From: Marinicella pacifica
GTDB lineage: Bacteria; Pseudomonadota; Gammaproteobacteria; Xanthomonadales; Marinicellaceae
DNA length: 64,000 bases
Direction: 5' to 3'
NCBI RefSeq assembly: GCF_014636635.1
Contig: NZ_BMEO01000006.1
Span: forward strand, 62,001 to 126,000
A program made the translations under genes and the position numbers. Every line of letters begins with the position of its first letter. The first letter of the stretch is position 1. Below, piece after piece: positions 18,812 through 27,282 of the stretch. A model generated the notes under the pieces. It had not been told where the DNA came from, did no database searches, and saw only the letters and a list, made by a program, of their open reading frames with translations.

Positions 18812-20373
18812 AACGCCTGGCACTCAAAACTATCAAATTTTTGGTTATCACATTGTTGCTGTTTGCTTTGTATGTGCTGGTGGCACGACAATTATTCACA
18901 CTGCCGTCCATTGAAAACCGACTCGACAGCCACGTCCTGACAGCACCTAATACCAGTCCATGGGCACAATATATTAATAAATTGTCAGAACAACATCCCG
19001 GGCAAAGCGGCATTAAACCTCTGGCCAGTGGGCTGGATGCCTTTATTATGCGTTTATTGCTGATTGAAAAGGCCCAGGTCAGCATCGATGCCCAATATTA
19101 CATTTGGCACAATGATTTAACCGGCTTGTGGTTATTACAGGCCTTAAAAAAAGCCGCTGATCGCGGGGTGCGGGTGCGCTTATTGCTGGATGATAACGGC
19201 ATCGATGGTCTGGATGCCATTATCAACCAATTAAATCAACATGAACTGATTGATGTCAGACTGTATAACCCGTTTGTCGTACGCCAATTAAAGTGGATCA
19301 ATTTTACCTGGGATTTCTTTCGCCTCAATCACCGCATGCACAACAAAGCCATGATTGTCGATGGCCTGGCCGCCATTGTGGGCGGTCGCAATATCGGTGA
19401 TGAATATTTCAACACCGGACTAAATCGTCACTACAATGATTTAGACGTGTTGACCATTGGCCGCGTTACCCCGGACATCGCCGCTAACTTCGACCTGTTT
19501 TATAACAGCCAACTGGCCATCCCGGCCGATCAAATCATCAACCCAAACAAAATTGATATGGATTTCCTGGGACAGGCATTTAAACCGCTGAAAAAATCGC
19601 AACAATACCTCGCGTATCGACAGGCCATCATAGACAGCAATTTAGCTCAAGCCATCCCAAATCATGATATTGTGACCACCTGGTCAGAAGTAACCCTCAT
19701 CAGTGATCACCCCAAAAAGTCATTGGGCGTGAACAGAAAAGATGTCCTGATGGTCACCCGCTTAAGCGAAATTTTAGAATCACCCCAATCCAAAGTGGAT
19801 ATCGTGACGCCGTACTTTGTCCCGGCGAAATCGGTTAAGCTCTTTGCCAATCTCACAGCACGGGGCGTCAAAGTCCGTATCCTCACCAATTCCTTCGAAG
19901 CCAATGACGTTATACCGGTGCATGCCGGTTATGCCAAATACCGCAAACCCTTATTACAAGCCGGCGTTGAATTATTTGAATTAAAAGTTAATCTTGCGAT
20001 TGAAGAAAACAAAGCCGATCTGGGCTTTATGGGTTCCTCCGGCGCCAGCTTACACGCCAAAACATTTGCTGTGGACGATCGTCTGGTGTTTGTCGGTTCC
20101 TTTAATTTTGATCCCCGCTCAGCCAGACTCAACACCGAAATGGGCGTCGTTATTGATAACCCCCAATTGGCCCAAAACATTCACAGACATTTTCAACAAG
20201 ACCTGCAGCGACAAGCCTACAGCTTAGAGCTCGACCAAGACGGTGACATCATCTGGCTTGATTACCAAAACCCTAATGACAACAAGATCTACCATAAAGA
20301 CCCCAACAGTACCGCCTTACACCGCATGATGTTGACCCTCATCGGCTGGCTGCCGATTCAGAAATTGTTATAA
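18808..20373 (+). CDS. Phospholipase D-family protein, ClsC/cardiolipin synthase-like
   Basis: A 521-residue protein with an N-terminal hydrophobic anchor (residues about 8-28) and two HKD active sites: HNKAMIVDG near residues 178-186 and HAKTFAVDD near 416-424, followed by FVGSFNFDPRS. The order, spacing and length resemble ClsC (YmdC), which makes cardiolipin from phosphatidylglycerol and phosphatidylethanolamine at the inner membrane. A nuclease role is less likely because of the membrane anchor and double HKD layout. The start codon overlaps the stop of the SNF2 gene. Confidence 0.88.
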   Translation: MKRLALKTIKFLVITLLLFALYVLVARQLFTLPSIENRLDSHVLTAPNTSPWAQYINKLSEQHPGQSGIKPLASGLDAFIMRLLLIEKAQVSIDAQYYIWHNDLTGLWLLQALKKAADRGVRVRLLLDDNGIDGLDAIINQLNQHELIDVRLYNPFVVRQLKWINFTWDFFRLNHRMHNKAMIVDGLAAIVGGRNIGDEYFNTGLNRHYNDLDVLTIGRVTPDIAANFDLFYNSQLAIPADQIINPNKIDMDFLGQAFKPLKKSQQYLAYRQAIIDSNLAQAIPNHDIVTTWSEVTLISDHPKKSLGVNRKDVLMVTRLSEILESPQSKVDIVTPYFVPAKSVKLFANLTARGVKVRILTNSFEANDVIPVHAGYAKYRKPLLQAGVELFELKVNLAIEENKADLGFMGSSGASLHAKTFAVDDRLVFVGSFNFDPRSARLNTEMGVVIDNPQLAQNIHRHFQQDLQRQAYSLELDQDGDIIWLDYQNPNDNKIYHKDPNSTALHRMMLTLIGWLPIQKLL

Positions 20374-20405
20374 AATTTTCAACATGAATTTCCATAACAC
20401 TCAAA

Positions 20406-20732
20406 ATGTCTAAAAATTTTGCCGAACAGTGTGTCCGCTATATACTGGCTCAATACCGCAATGAATCGGCTGATTTTGATTTTATCCGTGAACTCGAACA
20501 ATCAACCGATATGGTCTTTTTAGCCAATACTACAGACACTGAATCCCTGTGCTATGCCAACAGCCAAGCCGTCCGCCCCGAATACAAAACCAACTTCACC
20601 CCCGCCGATCTCTGGAACTATATCAGCAACCAACAAAATCATCAAAACGCAGACATCAACGCATACCTAAAATCAATTCTTCCCAAAAACAAACAACAAT
20701 TCTGGCGAATCTCCTCACAAAACCAGCCATAA
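20406..20732 (+). CDS. Small hypothetical protein (108 aa)
   Basis: I do not recognise this gene. It starts 32 bases after the PLD gene and reads as a soluble acidic N-terminal half (CVRYILAQYRNESADFDFIRELEQ) with a C-terminal half rich in Gln and Asn. No signal peptide, membrane segment or metal motif is visible. Same direction and close spacing suggest it is the last gene of the SNF2-PLD unit. The codon pattern is consistent with coding, but no family can be named. Confidence 0.55.
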   Translation: MSKNFAEQCVRYILAQYRNESADFDFIRELEQSTDMVFLANTTDTESLCYANSQAVRPEYKTNFTPADLWNYISNQQNHQNADINAYLKSILPKNKQQFWRISSQNQP

Positions 20733-21114
20733 CCCTAAAACAATCATTGATTTTTTATGCTTCAAAACATTGAACGGCAAATTAATACAAAGTAAAAACA
20801 AAGAATAAAATCCAATGGCCAGTCACCCAAATAAGTTCTGTTTTTTGAGGCTGTTACATACGCACCGCGATGCATAACTGTTCAATTTGGGTTCATTTGC
20901 CCGGTCAAACCGGTTCGAGGGGTTGGGCTCAGCAGTTCGCCTGTGGCTGTACTGATTGCATACTGAAGTTGTGCAGATTGCAATGTTTTTGCTTAGCGAT
21001 ATAAATATGTAACATTTATTTTTATTTTTTGAGCTATAATAATGGTGACTTTCGGCGATTTGACTGGTGTTAATTTGCCTTAAGTTTGTTGATTGGTATT
21101 TTGCGGAGAATTGT
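20733..21114. other. 382-bp intergenic region upstream of the lysine-rich small gene
   Basis: No protein gene is convincing here: the long minus-strand frame at 20823-21122 is low-complexity and family-free. A TATAAT at 21035-21040 lies about 75 bases upstream of the small gene's start and could be its -10 box, leaving a long leader. The stretch 20870-20990 is less AT-rich than its flanks and has a CCGGTCAAACCGG palindrome, so a small RNA or structured leader is possible, but none was recognised. Confidence 0.4.
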
Positions 21115-21216
21115 ATGAGCAAAAGTCATGATGCTAAAAAAGCAACAAAGAAACAACCTGAAAAGACGTTAAAAGAAAAACGTCTTGAGAAAAAACAGAA
21201 AAAAGCTTCTAAATAA
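21115..21216 (+). CDS. 33-residue lysine-rich small protein
   Basis: An ATG at 21115 preceded by a good ribosome-binding site (GCGGAGAA, 21103-21110) opens a 33-codon frame ending TAA at 21214-21216. About 45% of residues are lysine or arginine (start MSKSHDAKKATKKQPEK, end EKKQKKASK). A strong intrinsic terminator lies 30 bases downstream, so the unit looks like a complete monocistronic gene. Similar short MSKxxDxKK-type proteins occur in proteobacteria as unnamed ORFs. A nucleic-acid- or ribosome-binding role is a guess based on charge alone. Confidence 0.75.
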   Translation: MSKSHDAKKATKKQPEKTLKEKRLEKKQKKASK

Positions 21217-21246
21217 ACGAAGATTTGAACTTATTAACAACACGAT

Positions 21247-21279
21247 ACAAAGGCGCTTTAAAGGCGCCTTTGTTTTTTT
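21247..21279 (+). terminator. Rho-independent terminator of the small lysine-rich gene
   Basis: Perfect 10-bp stem ACAAAGGCGC (21247-21256) and GCGCCTTTGT (21264-21273) with a 7-base loop, followed by a run of six more T residues. It lies directly before the antiporter gene and isolates the small gene from it. Confidence 0.92.
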
Positions 21280-21284
21280 AAGTA

Positions 21285-22262
21285 ATGCATATGTTAGAAA
21301 ACCTGGCTGCAATCACTGGGGGTTTGATTTTGTTGGTGTGGAGTGCTGAACGATTTGTGTCGGGCGCTGCAAGCATCGCCCGGCATTATGGTGTTTCGCC
21401 TATGATTATTGGTATGGTGATTGTCGGCTTTGGAACTTCGGCACCGGAAATGCTGGTGTCAGTTTCAGCCTCCTTTGAAGGTAACAATGGTATCGCATTG
21501 GGCAACGCTTACGGCTCAAATATTGTTAATATTTCTGTTATTTTGGGTATTTCAGCCTTGATTTTCCCGATAAAAGTTCAGTCATCGGTGCTCAAAAAAG
21601 AAATCCCTTGGCTGATTTTGGTGAGTCTGTTATCGCTGATGTTACTTTGGGATTATTCCTTATCACGATTGGATGCGGTTGTGTTGCTTTCGGTGTTTGT
21701 GATTTTAATGAGCTGGACCATTGTTCAGGGTATGAAGTATCCACAGGATTCACTGGCTCAGAACGTCGATGAAACAGCGCATAAAGTCATGACTTTTAAA
21801 ACCGCTATTTTCTGGCTGATGGTTGGTTTGCTGCTCTTAATATTAAGTGCACAGTTATTGGTTTGGGGGGCGGTTAATCTGGCCGTGTATTTTGGTGTAA
21901 GCGATCTGGTGGTTGGTCTGACCATTGTTGCCATTGGTACATCTTTGCCGGAACTGGCTTCTTCGGTGATGGCAGCCAGACAGGGTGCCCATGAAATTGC
22001 GCTGGGTAATGTACTTGGATCTAATTTATTCAATACCTTGGTGGTGGTCGGGTTGAGCGGAATCATTCATCCTTTTTCTGTGGGTCGTGAGGTTATTAAT
22101 CGCGACATGATGGTGATGCTGGCATTAACGCTTGTATTGTTTGTTTTTGCTTACGGTTTCAAAAAACCCGGACGCATTAACCGCGTGGAAGGTGTTTTTT
22201 TATTGCTTTTCTATCTGACTTATACAACCTGGCTTTTAAACCCTGCTGTTCTGAGAATGTGA
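21285..22262 (+). CDS. Calcium/sodium antiporter (CaCA family, YrbG-like)
   Basis: A 325-residue inner membrane protein with about ten hydrophobic segments in two halves. Each half carries the alpha-repeat ion-binding motif: GFGTSAPEMLVS near residue 46 and AIGTSLPELASS near 214. Both include the acidic residue that coordinates cation. This matches the K+-independent Na+/Ca2+ exchanger family. Two ATGs are possible (21285, 21291). The upstream terminator of the small gene leaves almost no room for an own promoter, so transcription may depend on read-through or a promoter overlapping that terminator. Confidence 0.92.
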   Translation: MHMLENLAAITGGLILLVWSAERFVSGAASIARHYGVSPMIIGMVIVGFGTSAPEMLVSVSASFEGNNGIALGNAYGSNIVNISVILGISALIFPIKVQSSVLKKEIPWLILVSLLSLMLLWDYSLSRLDAVVLLSVFVILMSWTIVQGMKYPQDSLAQNVDETAHKVMTFKTAIFWLMVGLLLLILSAQLLVWGAVNLAVYFGVSDLVVGLTIVAIGTSLPELASSVMAARQGAHEIALGNVLGSNLFNTLVVVGLSGIIHPFSVGREVINRDMMVMLALTLVLFVFAYGFKKPGRINRVEGVFLLLFYLTYTTWLLNPAVLRM

Positions 22263-22358
22263 CAGGGTTCATGCAATTCACTTTTTTACCCTAAATAATC
22301 ATTTTTTTGTCAGATTCCTTCGCTACAATAATCGCTATTCATCAAAATAGGTATTGCA

Positions 22359-25300
22359 ATGCATCACTTTAAATGGATTCTGTTATTGGCAGTTTTAACA
22401 CTCTCTGCATGTGGCGATTCAAACAATCAATCATCGCAGAAGCAAACCGATAAACCGGCAACTTCTGCAGCCACTGATCAAAACACGACACCGCAAGAAC
22501 CGGACACCGATAAACCGGGAATTTTGTTCAGTCATACGGGTGAATTTCGGGTTTTAAATATATCTGAGGGCATATACGACAACACCGCGGCGTTACAGAT
22601 TAATGTTAATCAACCTCTGGATCGAAGCCAGGATTTTAATCAATTAATACAAGTCACTGAAGCCGGGCAGGGGATACAGCCCGCCTGGATTGTCGGCGAT
22701 CAGGGTTTGGCCTTGTATTACCCATTTATCGAAACCGACACCGAATATTCGATTAAGGTCAGTCAGTCTTTACAATCGGATAAAGGGAAAACACTGAGCC
22801 AGAATCACACAAAAAACCTCAAAACCCAGCCGGCCCAACAATCGGTGCGGTTTTTATCACAAGGCTATACTTTATTGCCGCATGATGCGGCATTGCCTAT
22901 TGAAGCGGTGAATGTCAGCGCAGTGGATTTGAAATTCTGGCGAATTAAGTCAGACCAACTGCATCAATTCCTGCAAAACCCCTATAAAACGAGCACCTAC
23001 CAGTTACGTGATCTCTCTGAGATTGCTGATCTGGCGTATTCAGCTCAATTTTCGCTGGATCACACAACCAACAAAACCGAACAGCACCAACTGTCGATAA
23101 ATAACATCGGCGTACTTAATGAAGCCGGGGTGTACTTTGTTACGATGATGGGCGCTGAAAATTACGATTATGATTATGCCAGTACCTGGTTTATCCAAAC
23201 GGACATTGCTTTGCACAGTCGCCAATACCGGGATTCGATGGCTGTTTTTGCACAACATCTACCGGATGGCAAACCCTATCAGAATGTTAAACTGACTGCC
23301 TATGACGACAAAGGTCATACCAAGGTGGGGGTCAAAACTGATGCCGCCGGTTTTGCTAAATTATCCGCTTTAACCAATAAAAATATTCAATTTATTATCG
23401 CCGAGCATGGCAGGCACATCCAGCTACTGAGACTCAATGAGCCAAAACTCGATTTATCCGAATACCCCATCAATGGTCGCGATTATCGGCCCCGAGAACT
23501 GTTTTTGTATGCACCAAGAGACCTCTATCGACCCGGCGAAACCGTTCAGATTAATGGTCTTCTGCGTAATGATGACGCGCGTTTTGAAACAACTTTACCT
23601 TTTACGGTGGAAGTCAAGCGGCCGGATAATCGTGTCATTCGGCATTTTAACTGGGCTGGTGATGCCGATGGTTTTTATCACAGCCGTTTTCAGTTGCCTG
23701 AAAATGCCATGAGAGGACAGTGGCGTTTTGTGGTGCATTTCAATGACCAGCACCGACAGACCTATGAGTTTTCGGTTCAGGATTTTTTACCCGAACGCCT
23801 GAGCATGTCTCTCAAACCGGAACAAACACTTGTTTCCACCGAAGAACCTGCGAACATTCATATTCAAGCTGATTATTTATATGGTGCACCGGCCGCCGGT
23901 AACCGTTTTGATGCCACCATAACGCTGTCAACTGCTCAAAAATTGTTTAAAGAGGATTACCCCGAATTTAATTTTGGTTCCAATCATGATAAGGGATTGA
24001 ATGACACGTTTACGGTGGATGCTGAAAAACTCAGTGAAGCTGGAGCAGGCACCCTGGTGATACCGAATAAATGGCAGGACGCAAAATTTCCTTTAGATAT
24101 TACCGCCCATATTAATGTCTATGAGGCCGGTGGACGGCCTTTGTCACGTTACAGCCGGTTACAGGTATGGCCCTATGACCGTGCTGTCGGTATTAAGCCT
24201 TTATGGGACAGTCGTTTTGCTGACCCCAATAGCCAAAACGGTTTCGAGTTGATTGCCATCAATCAGACCGGAGAACCCATCGATATGGCGGATGCACAAC
24301 TTGTTTTGGTCCATGAAAACAGACAGCGTTATTGGCATTGGGGAGATGACGGCTGGGCGTACCGAAATCAAGAGGATGAGCAGACAGTCTTTAGCGCCAT
24401 TCAGCCGCTGACTGCTGGGCAGCCGGTGAGTGTACAATTGCCGATTCAGTATGGTCAATACCGACTGGAAGTCCGAGACAGTCATCAAAACATACTGAGT
24501 TCTTACCGCTTTTTTGCCGGTTGGCGCTGGTATGACCCGAATGATCTGCAGGCAGAAAAACCCGATCAGGTGAAACTGCAATGGCAGAATCATGCCGTGA
24601 CACCGGGTTCACAAGCCACTTTAAGTGTGCAGGCACCCTTTACCGGCACTGCGATTATTACGGTGGAGGCTGATGATTTATTGTGGCACCGGGTCACCGA
24701 AATTAACCAGGCTCAAACCGATTTAGCCATTCCAATTGATCAAACCTGGCGTCGCCACGACATCTATGCAGCGGTGACGGTGATAAAAGCCGGCCAGCCA
24801 AAACGCAAACACCTGCCCAGGCGGGCTTTGGGTTTGATTCACATGCCTTTAAACCGCGAACCTGAACATCTTGATGTTGAGTTGAAGCATAAAGACAAGG
24901 TTTTACCGGATAAAACCTTGGTTGTTCAGGTCAAAGTCAATAATCTGAAAGACAGGCAATCAGGTTTTGTAACACTGGCCGCAGTGGATACCGGGATTTT
25001 AAATGTGAGTCAGTTTGAAACACCGGATCCTTTTGCCTGGTTCTTTAATCCGCGCCAATATGCACCCGCCATTTATGACATGTACGGACGATTGATCGCC
25101 ATGATTGAGGCCAAAAAAGCGGTGCAAAAATTTGGTGGTGATGCCGACATCAGCCGCGGCGGTGATAAACCCAAATCAGAGGTGCAAATTGTTTCTTTAC
25201 TCAGCGATAAAGTGCCGCTGAACGACCGGGGTGAAGCGGAAATTGAGTTTAAGTTGCCGTACTTTAATGGCGAGTTGCGTTTGATGGCGGTGGCTTTTAA

Positions 25301-27281
25301 TAACAGCCAAATTGGCAGCACTGACAGCACCGTCAAAGTCGCTGCCCCGGTGGTGATTGAAGCCTCTTTACCACGCTTTATGGCCAAGGACGATCAGTCA
25401 ACCGCCGTGATTGAAGTGCATAACACCGAAGACACAGACAGCGAAATTCAGCTCAGCATTCAGGCCGATCAAGCCCTTGGCGGCGAACACAAAGACCTGA
25501 CCTTATCGCTCACAGCCAATGAAAAACAACGCATTGAACTGCCGATTAATGCCACCAATCACCAGGGACAGGGTCAGCTCAGCATTCAGGCCGAAGCCAG
25601 TAACAGTAGCTTTCAAATGGATCGCCAATGGACCCTGGGATTACGTGCCGCACGGCCGGCCATCACTCAGCAGCACAGTCTGATTGTCCAGGCCGGTCAA
25701 ACGGTGTCCAATAAAAAGGATTGGCACAATCACTTTGAATCAGATGGTTTGAAATCGGTGTTAACAATCTCCGATCAAATCATTCTGGCCGAGGAACAAC
25801 AACTGGCTGAATTGCTGCAATATCCCTATGGCTGCCTGGAACAAACCACCAGCCGCGCCTGGCCACTCATTTTGGCCGATCAACAGGATTTCTCGGTATA
25901 TGCCAAACAAAGCAGCCGGGATCTATATGCCAACCGGCACAAGCACATCGAAACCGCCATTGGCCGAATCTTAAGTATGCAGAAATCCAACGGCAGTTTT
26001 GGTTATTGGTCGAATGACAGCCAGGAAGCCAACTGGCTAACCGTATTTGCCACGGATTTTCTGTTGACCGCTCAAAACCAGGGCTATTCCGTACCGCAGA
26101 ATGCTTTGAACAAAGCCACAGAACGCCTGCGTTATTATGTGCAAAGTCAATTTCGTCTGCAATCAGATCTCAGCCGTTATCTCAGTGATCAGCATGTTTT
26201 TCGGGTGTCGGTGAAAGCTTATGCCGTTTATGTTTTGGCCCAAAGTCAGCAACTCAGTGTCGGTGATGTGCGTCGGGTTTATGACAACATCCCTAAAGAC
26301 ATCAACAGCCCCTTGCCCTTAGCCCACAGCGCCCGGGCCTTAGAACTGGTGGGTGATCAACAGCGGGCCACTGAAGCCTGGCAGAAGGTGGTGGACTTCC
26401 AGTGGCAAGCAGACCGCCATGCCTATTACGGCAATTATGGCTCAAAAATCCGTGATTATGCCGCCGTGGTGCGTTTGGGCTTAGAGAGCCCGCTGTTAAA
26501 ACAATTACCGCAATCGGTTCTGTCCATGCTACCGGAGATCAAATCTGAACTCACAAAACGCCGTTGGCTTTCCACTCAGGAGCGCGGTATGTTATTCAGA
26601 ACCGCCAAATCCCTGGCCCGGCAATCAGACGGCGACTGGCAGATTAATTTCATCAATGCCGGTGAAACCACCGCCATCCAGCGACAACAGGATCTGGTTA
26701 ATGTCTATGTCGGGGATGATGCCAAAACCGATATTAAAATAGAAAACACCGGCAATGAAGCCTTGTATGTGGATTGGATTTATCAGGGTTATCCCAATAA
26801 ACCCATGGATTTAACAGAAGGGGTGAGCGTTGATAAACAGTATTATGATCTGGCGGGCAAGGTTTTGGACTTATCGACCGTCCGCAGCGGTGATTTGGTG
26901 ATTGTTAAAATCAGTGCCAGCCTCGATAAATCCATCGGCTATCTGCCCGATGCCTTATTAGTGGATTTGCTGCCGGCCGGATTCGAACCGGAAAATCAGG
27001 CGCTCGACCATGCCATGAGCCTCGATGACATTCAAATTGACGGTAAAACACCGCAACAATGGAATGAGAACAACCGCTTAATGCATGAAGAATACCGTGA
27101 TGACCGTTATGTGGCGGCCTTTACCTTGTCATCATATGACGCCACTCATCTGGTGTATTTGGTGCGGGCGGTAACCCCGGGCACTTACACCGTACCCCAG
27201 GCGCTGGTGGAAGACATGTACCGGCCTGAAATCCGGGGGTTATCCGACACCGATGCCCGGTTAACGGTTAAGGCCCGGTAA
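22359..27281 (+). CDS. Alpha-2-macroglobulin family lipoprotein
   Basis: A 1640-residue protein with a lipoprotein signal (hydrophobic residues 5-17, lipobox LSAC with Cys18), so anchored in the periplasm. It contains MG domains with the RDLYRPGETVQINGLLR motif typical of bacterial A2M, and the thioester motif YGCLEQTTS near residue 1157 with Cys and Gln both present, so covalent trapping of proteases should work. The complement-like helical barrel follows. It lies 1 base before pbpC, the classic A2M-PBP1C pair in which the trap is thought to protect the cell when the wall is breached. Confidence 0.96.
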   Translation: MHHFKWILLLAVLTLSACGDSNNQSSQKQTDKPATSAATDQNTTPQEPDTDKPGILFSHTGEFRVLNISEGIYDNTAALQINVNQPLDRSQDFNQLIQVTEAGQGIQPAWIVGDQGLALYYPFIETDTEYSIKVSQSLQSDKGKTLSQNHTKNLKTQPAQQSVRFLSQGYTLLPHDAALPIEAVNVSAVDLKFWRIKSDQLHQFLQNPYKTSTYQLRDLSEIADLAYSAQFSLDHTTNKTEQHQLSINNIGVLNEAGVYFVTMMGAENYDYDYASTWFIQTDIALHSRQYRDSMAVFAQHLPDGKPYQNVKLTAYDDKGHTKVGVKTDAAGFAKLSALTNKNIQFIIAEHGRHIQLLRLNEPKLDLSEYPINGRDYRPRELFLYAPRDLYRPGETVQINGLLRNDDARFETTLPFTVEVKRPDNRVIRHFNWAGDADGFYHSRFQLPENAMRGQWRFVVHFNDQHRQTYEFSVQDFLPERLSMSLKPEQTLVSTEEPANIHIQADYLYGAPAAGNRFDATITLSTAQKLFKEDYPEFNFGSNHDKGLNDTFTVDAEKLSEAGAGTLVIPNKWQDAKFPLDITAHINVYEAGGRPLSRYSRLQVWPYDRAVGIKPLWDSRFADPNSQNGFELIAINQTGEPIDMADAQLVLVHENRQRYWHWGDDGWAYRNQEDEQTVFSAIQPLTAGQPVSVQLPIQYGQYRLEVRDSHQNILSSYRFFAGWRWYDPNDLQAEKPDQVKLQWQNHAVTPGSQATLSVQAPFTGTAIITVEADDLLWHRVTEINQAQTDLAIPIDQTWRRHDIYAAVTVIKAGQPKRKHLPRRALGLIHMPLNREPEHLDVELKHKDKVLPDKTLVVQVKVNNLKDRQSGFVTLAAVDTGILNVSQFETPDPFAWFFNPRQYAPAIYDMYGRLIAMIEAKKAVQKFGGDADISRGGDKPKSEVQIVSLLSDKVPLNDRGEAEIEFKLPYFNGELRLMAVAFNNSQIGSTDSTVKVAAPVVIEASLPRFMAKDDQSTAVIEVHNTEDTDSEIQLSIQADQALGGEHKDLTLSLTANEKQRIELPINATNHQGQGQLSIQAEASNSSFQMDRQWTLGLRAARPAITQQHSLIVQAGQTVSNKKDWHNHFESDGLKSVLTISDQIILAEEQQLAELLQYPYGCLEQTTSRAWPLILADQQDFSVYAKQSSRDLYANRHKHIETAIGRILSMQKSNGSFGYWSNDSQEANWLTVFATDFLLTAQNQGYSVPQNALNKATERLRYYVQSQFRLQSDLSRYLSDQHVFRVSVKAYAVYVLAQSQQLSVGDVRRVYDNIPKDINSPLPLAHSARALELVGDQQRATEAWQKVVDFQWQADRHAYYGNYGSKIRDYAAVVRLGLESPLLKQLPQSVLSMLPEIKSELTKRRWLSTQERGMLFRTAKSLARQSDGDWQINFINAGETTAIQRQQDLVNVYVGDDAKTDIKIENTGNEALYVDWIYQGYPNKPMDLTEGVSVDKQYYDLAGKVLDLSTVRSGDLVIVKISASLDKSIGYLPDALLVDLLPAGFEPENQALDHAMSLDDIQIDGKTPQQWNENNRLMHEEYRDDRYVAAFTLSSYDATHLVYLVRAVTPGTYTVPQALVEDMYRPEIRGLSDTDARLTVKAR

Positions 27282-27282
27282 C

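Noticed and set aside
20890-20960. tRNA- or 6S-like RNA (GGTTCGAGG segment)
   Set aside because: No acceptor or anticodon stem can be built around it and it lacks the 6S bubble layout.
20823-21122. 99-codon minus-strand frame opposite the small lysine-rich gene
   Set aside because: Ser/Asn/Lys-rich with no family; it overlaps the likely promoter of the plus-strand small gene.
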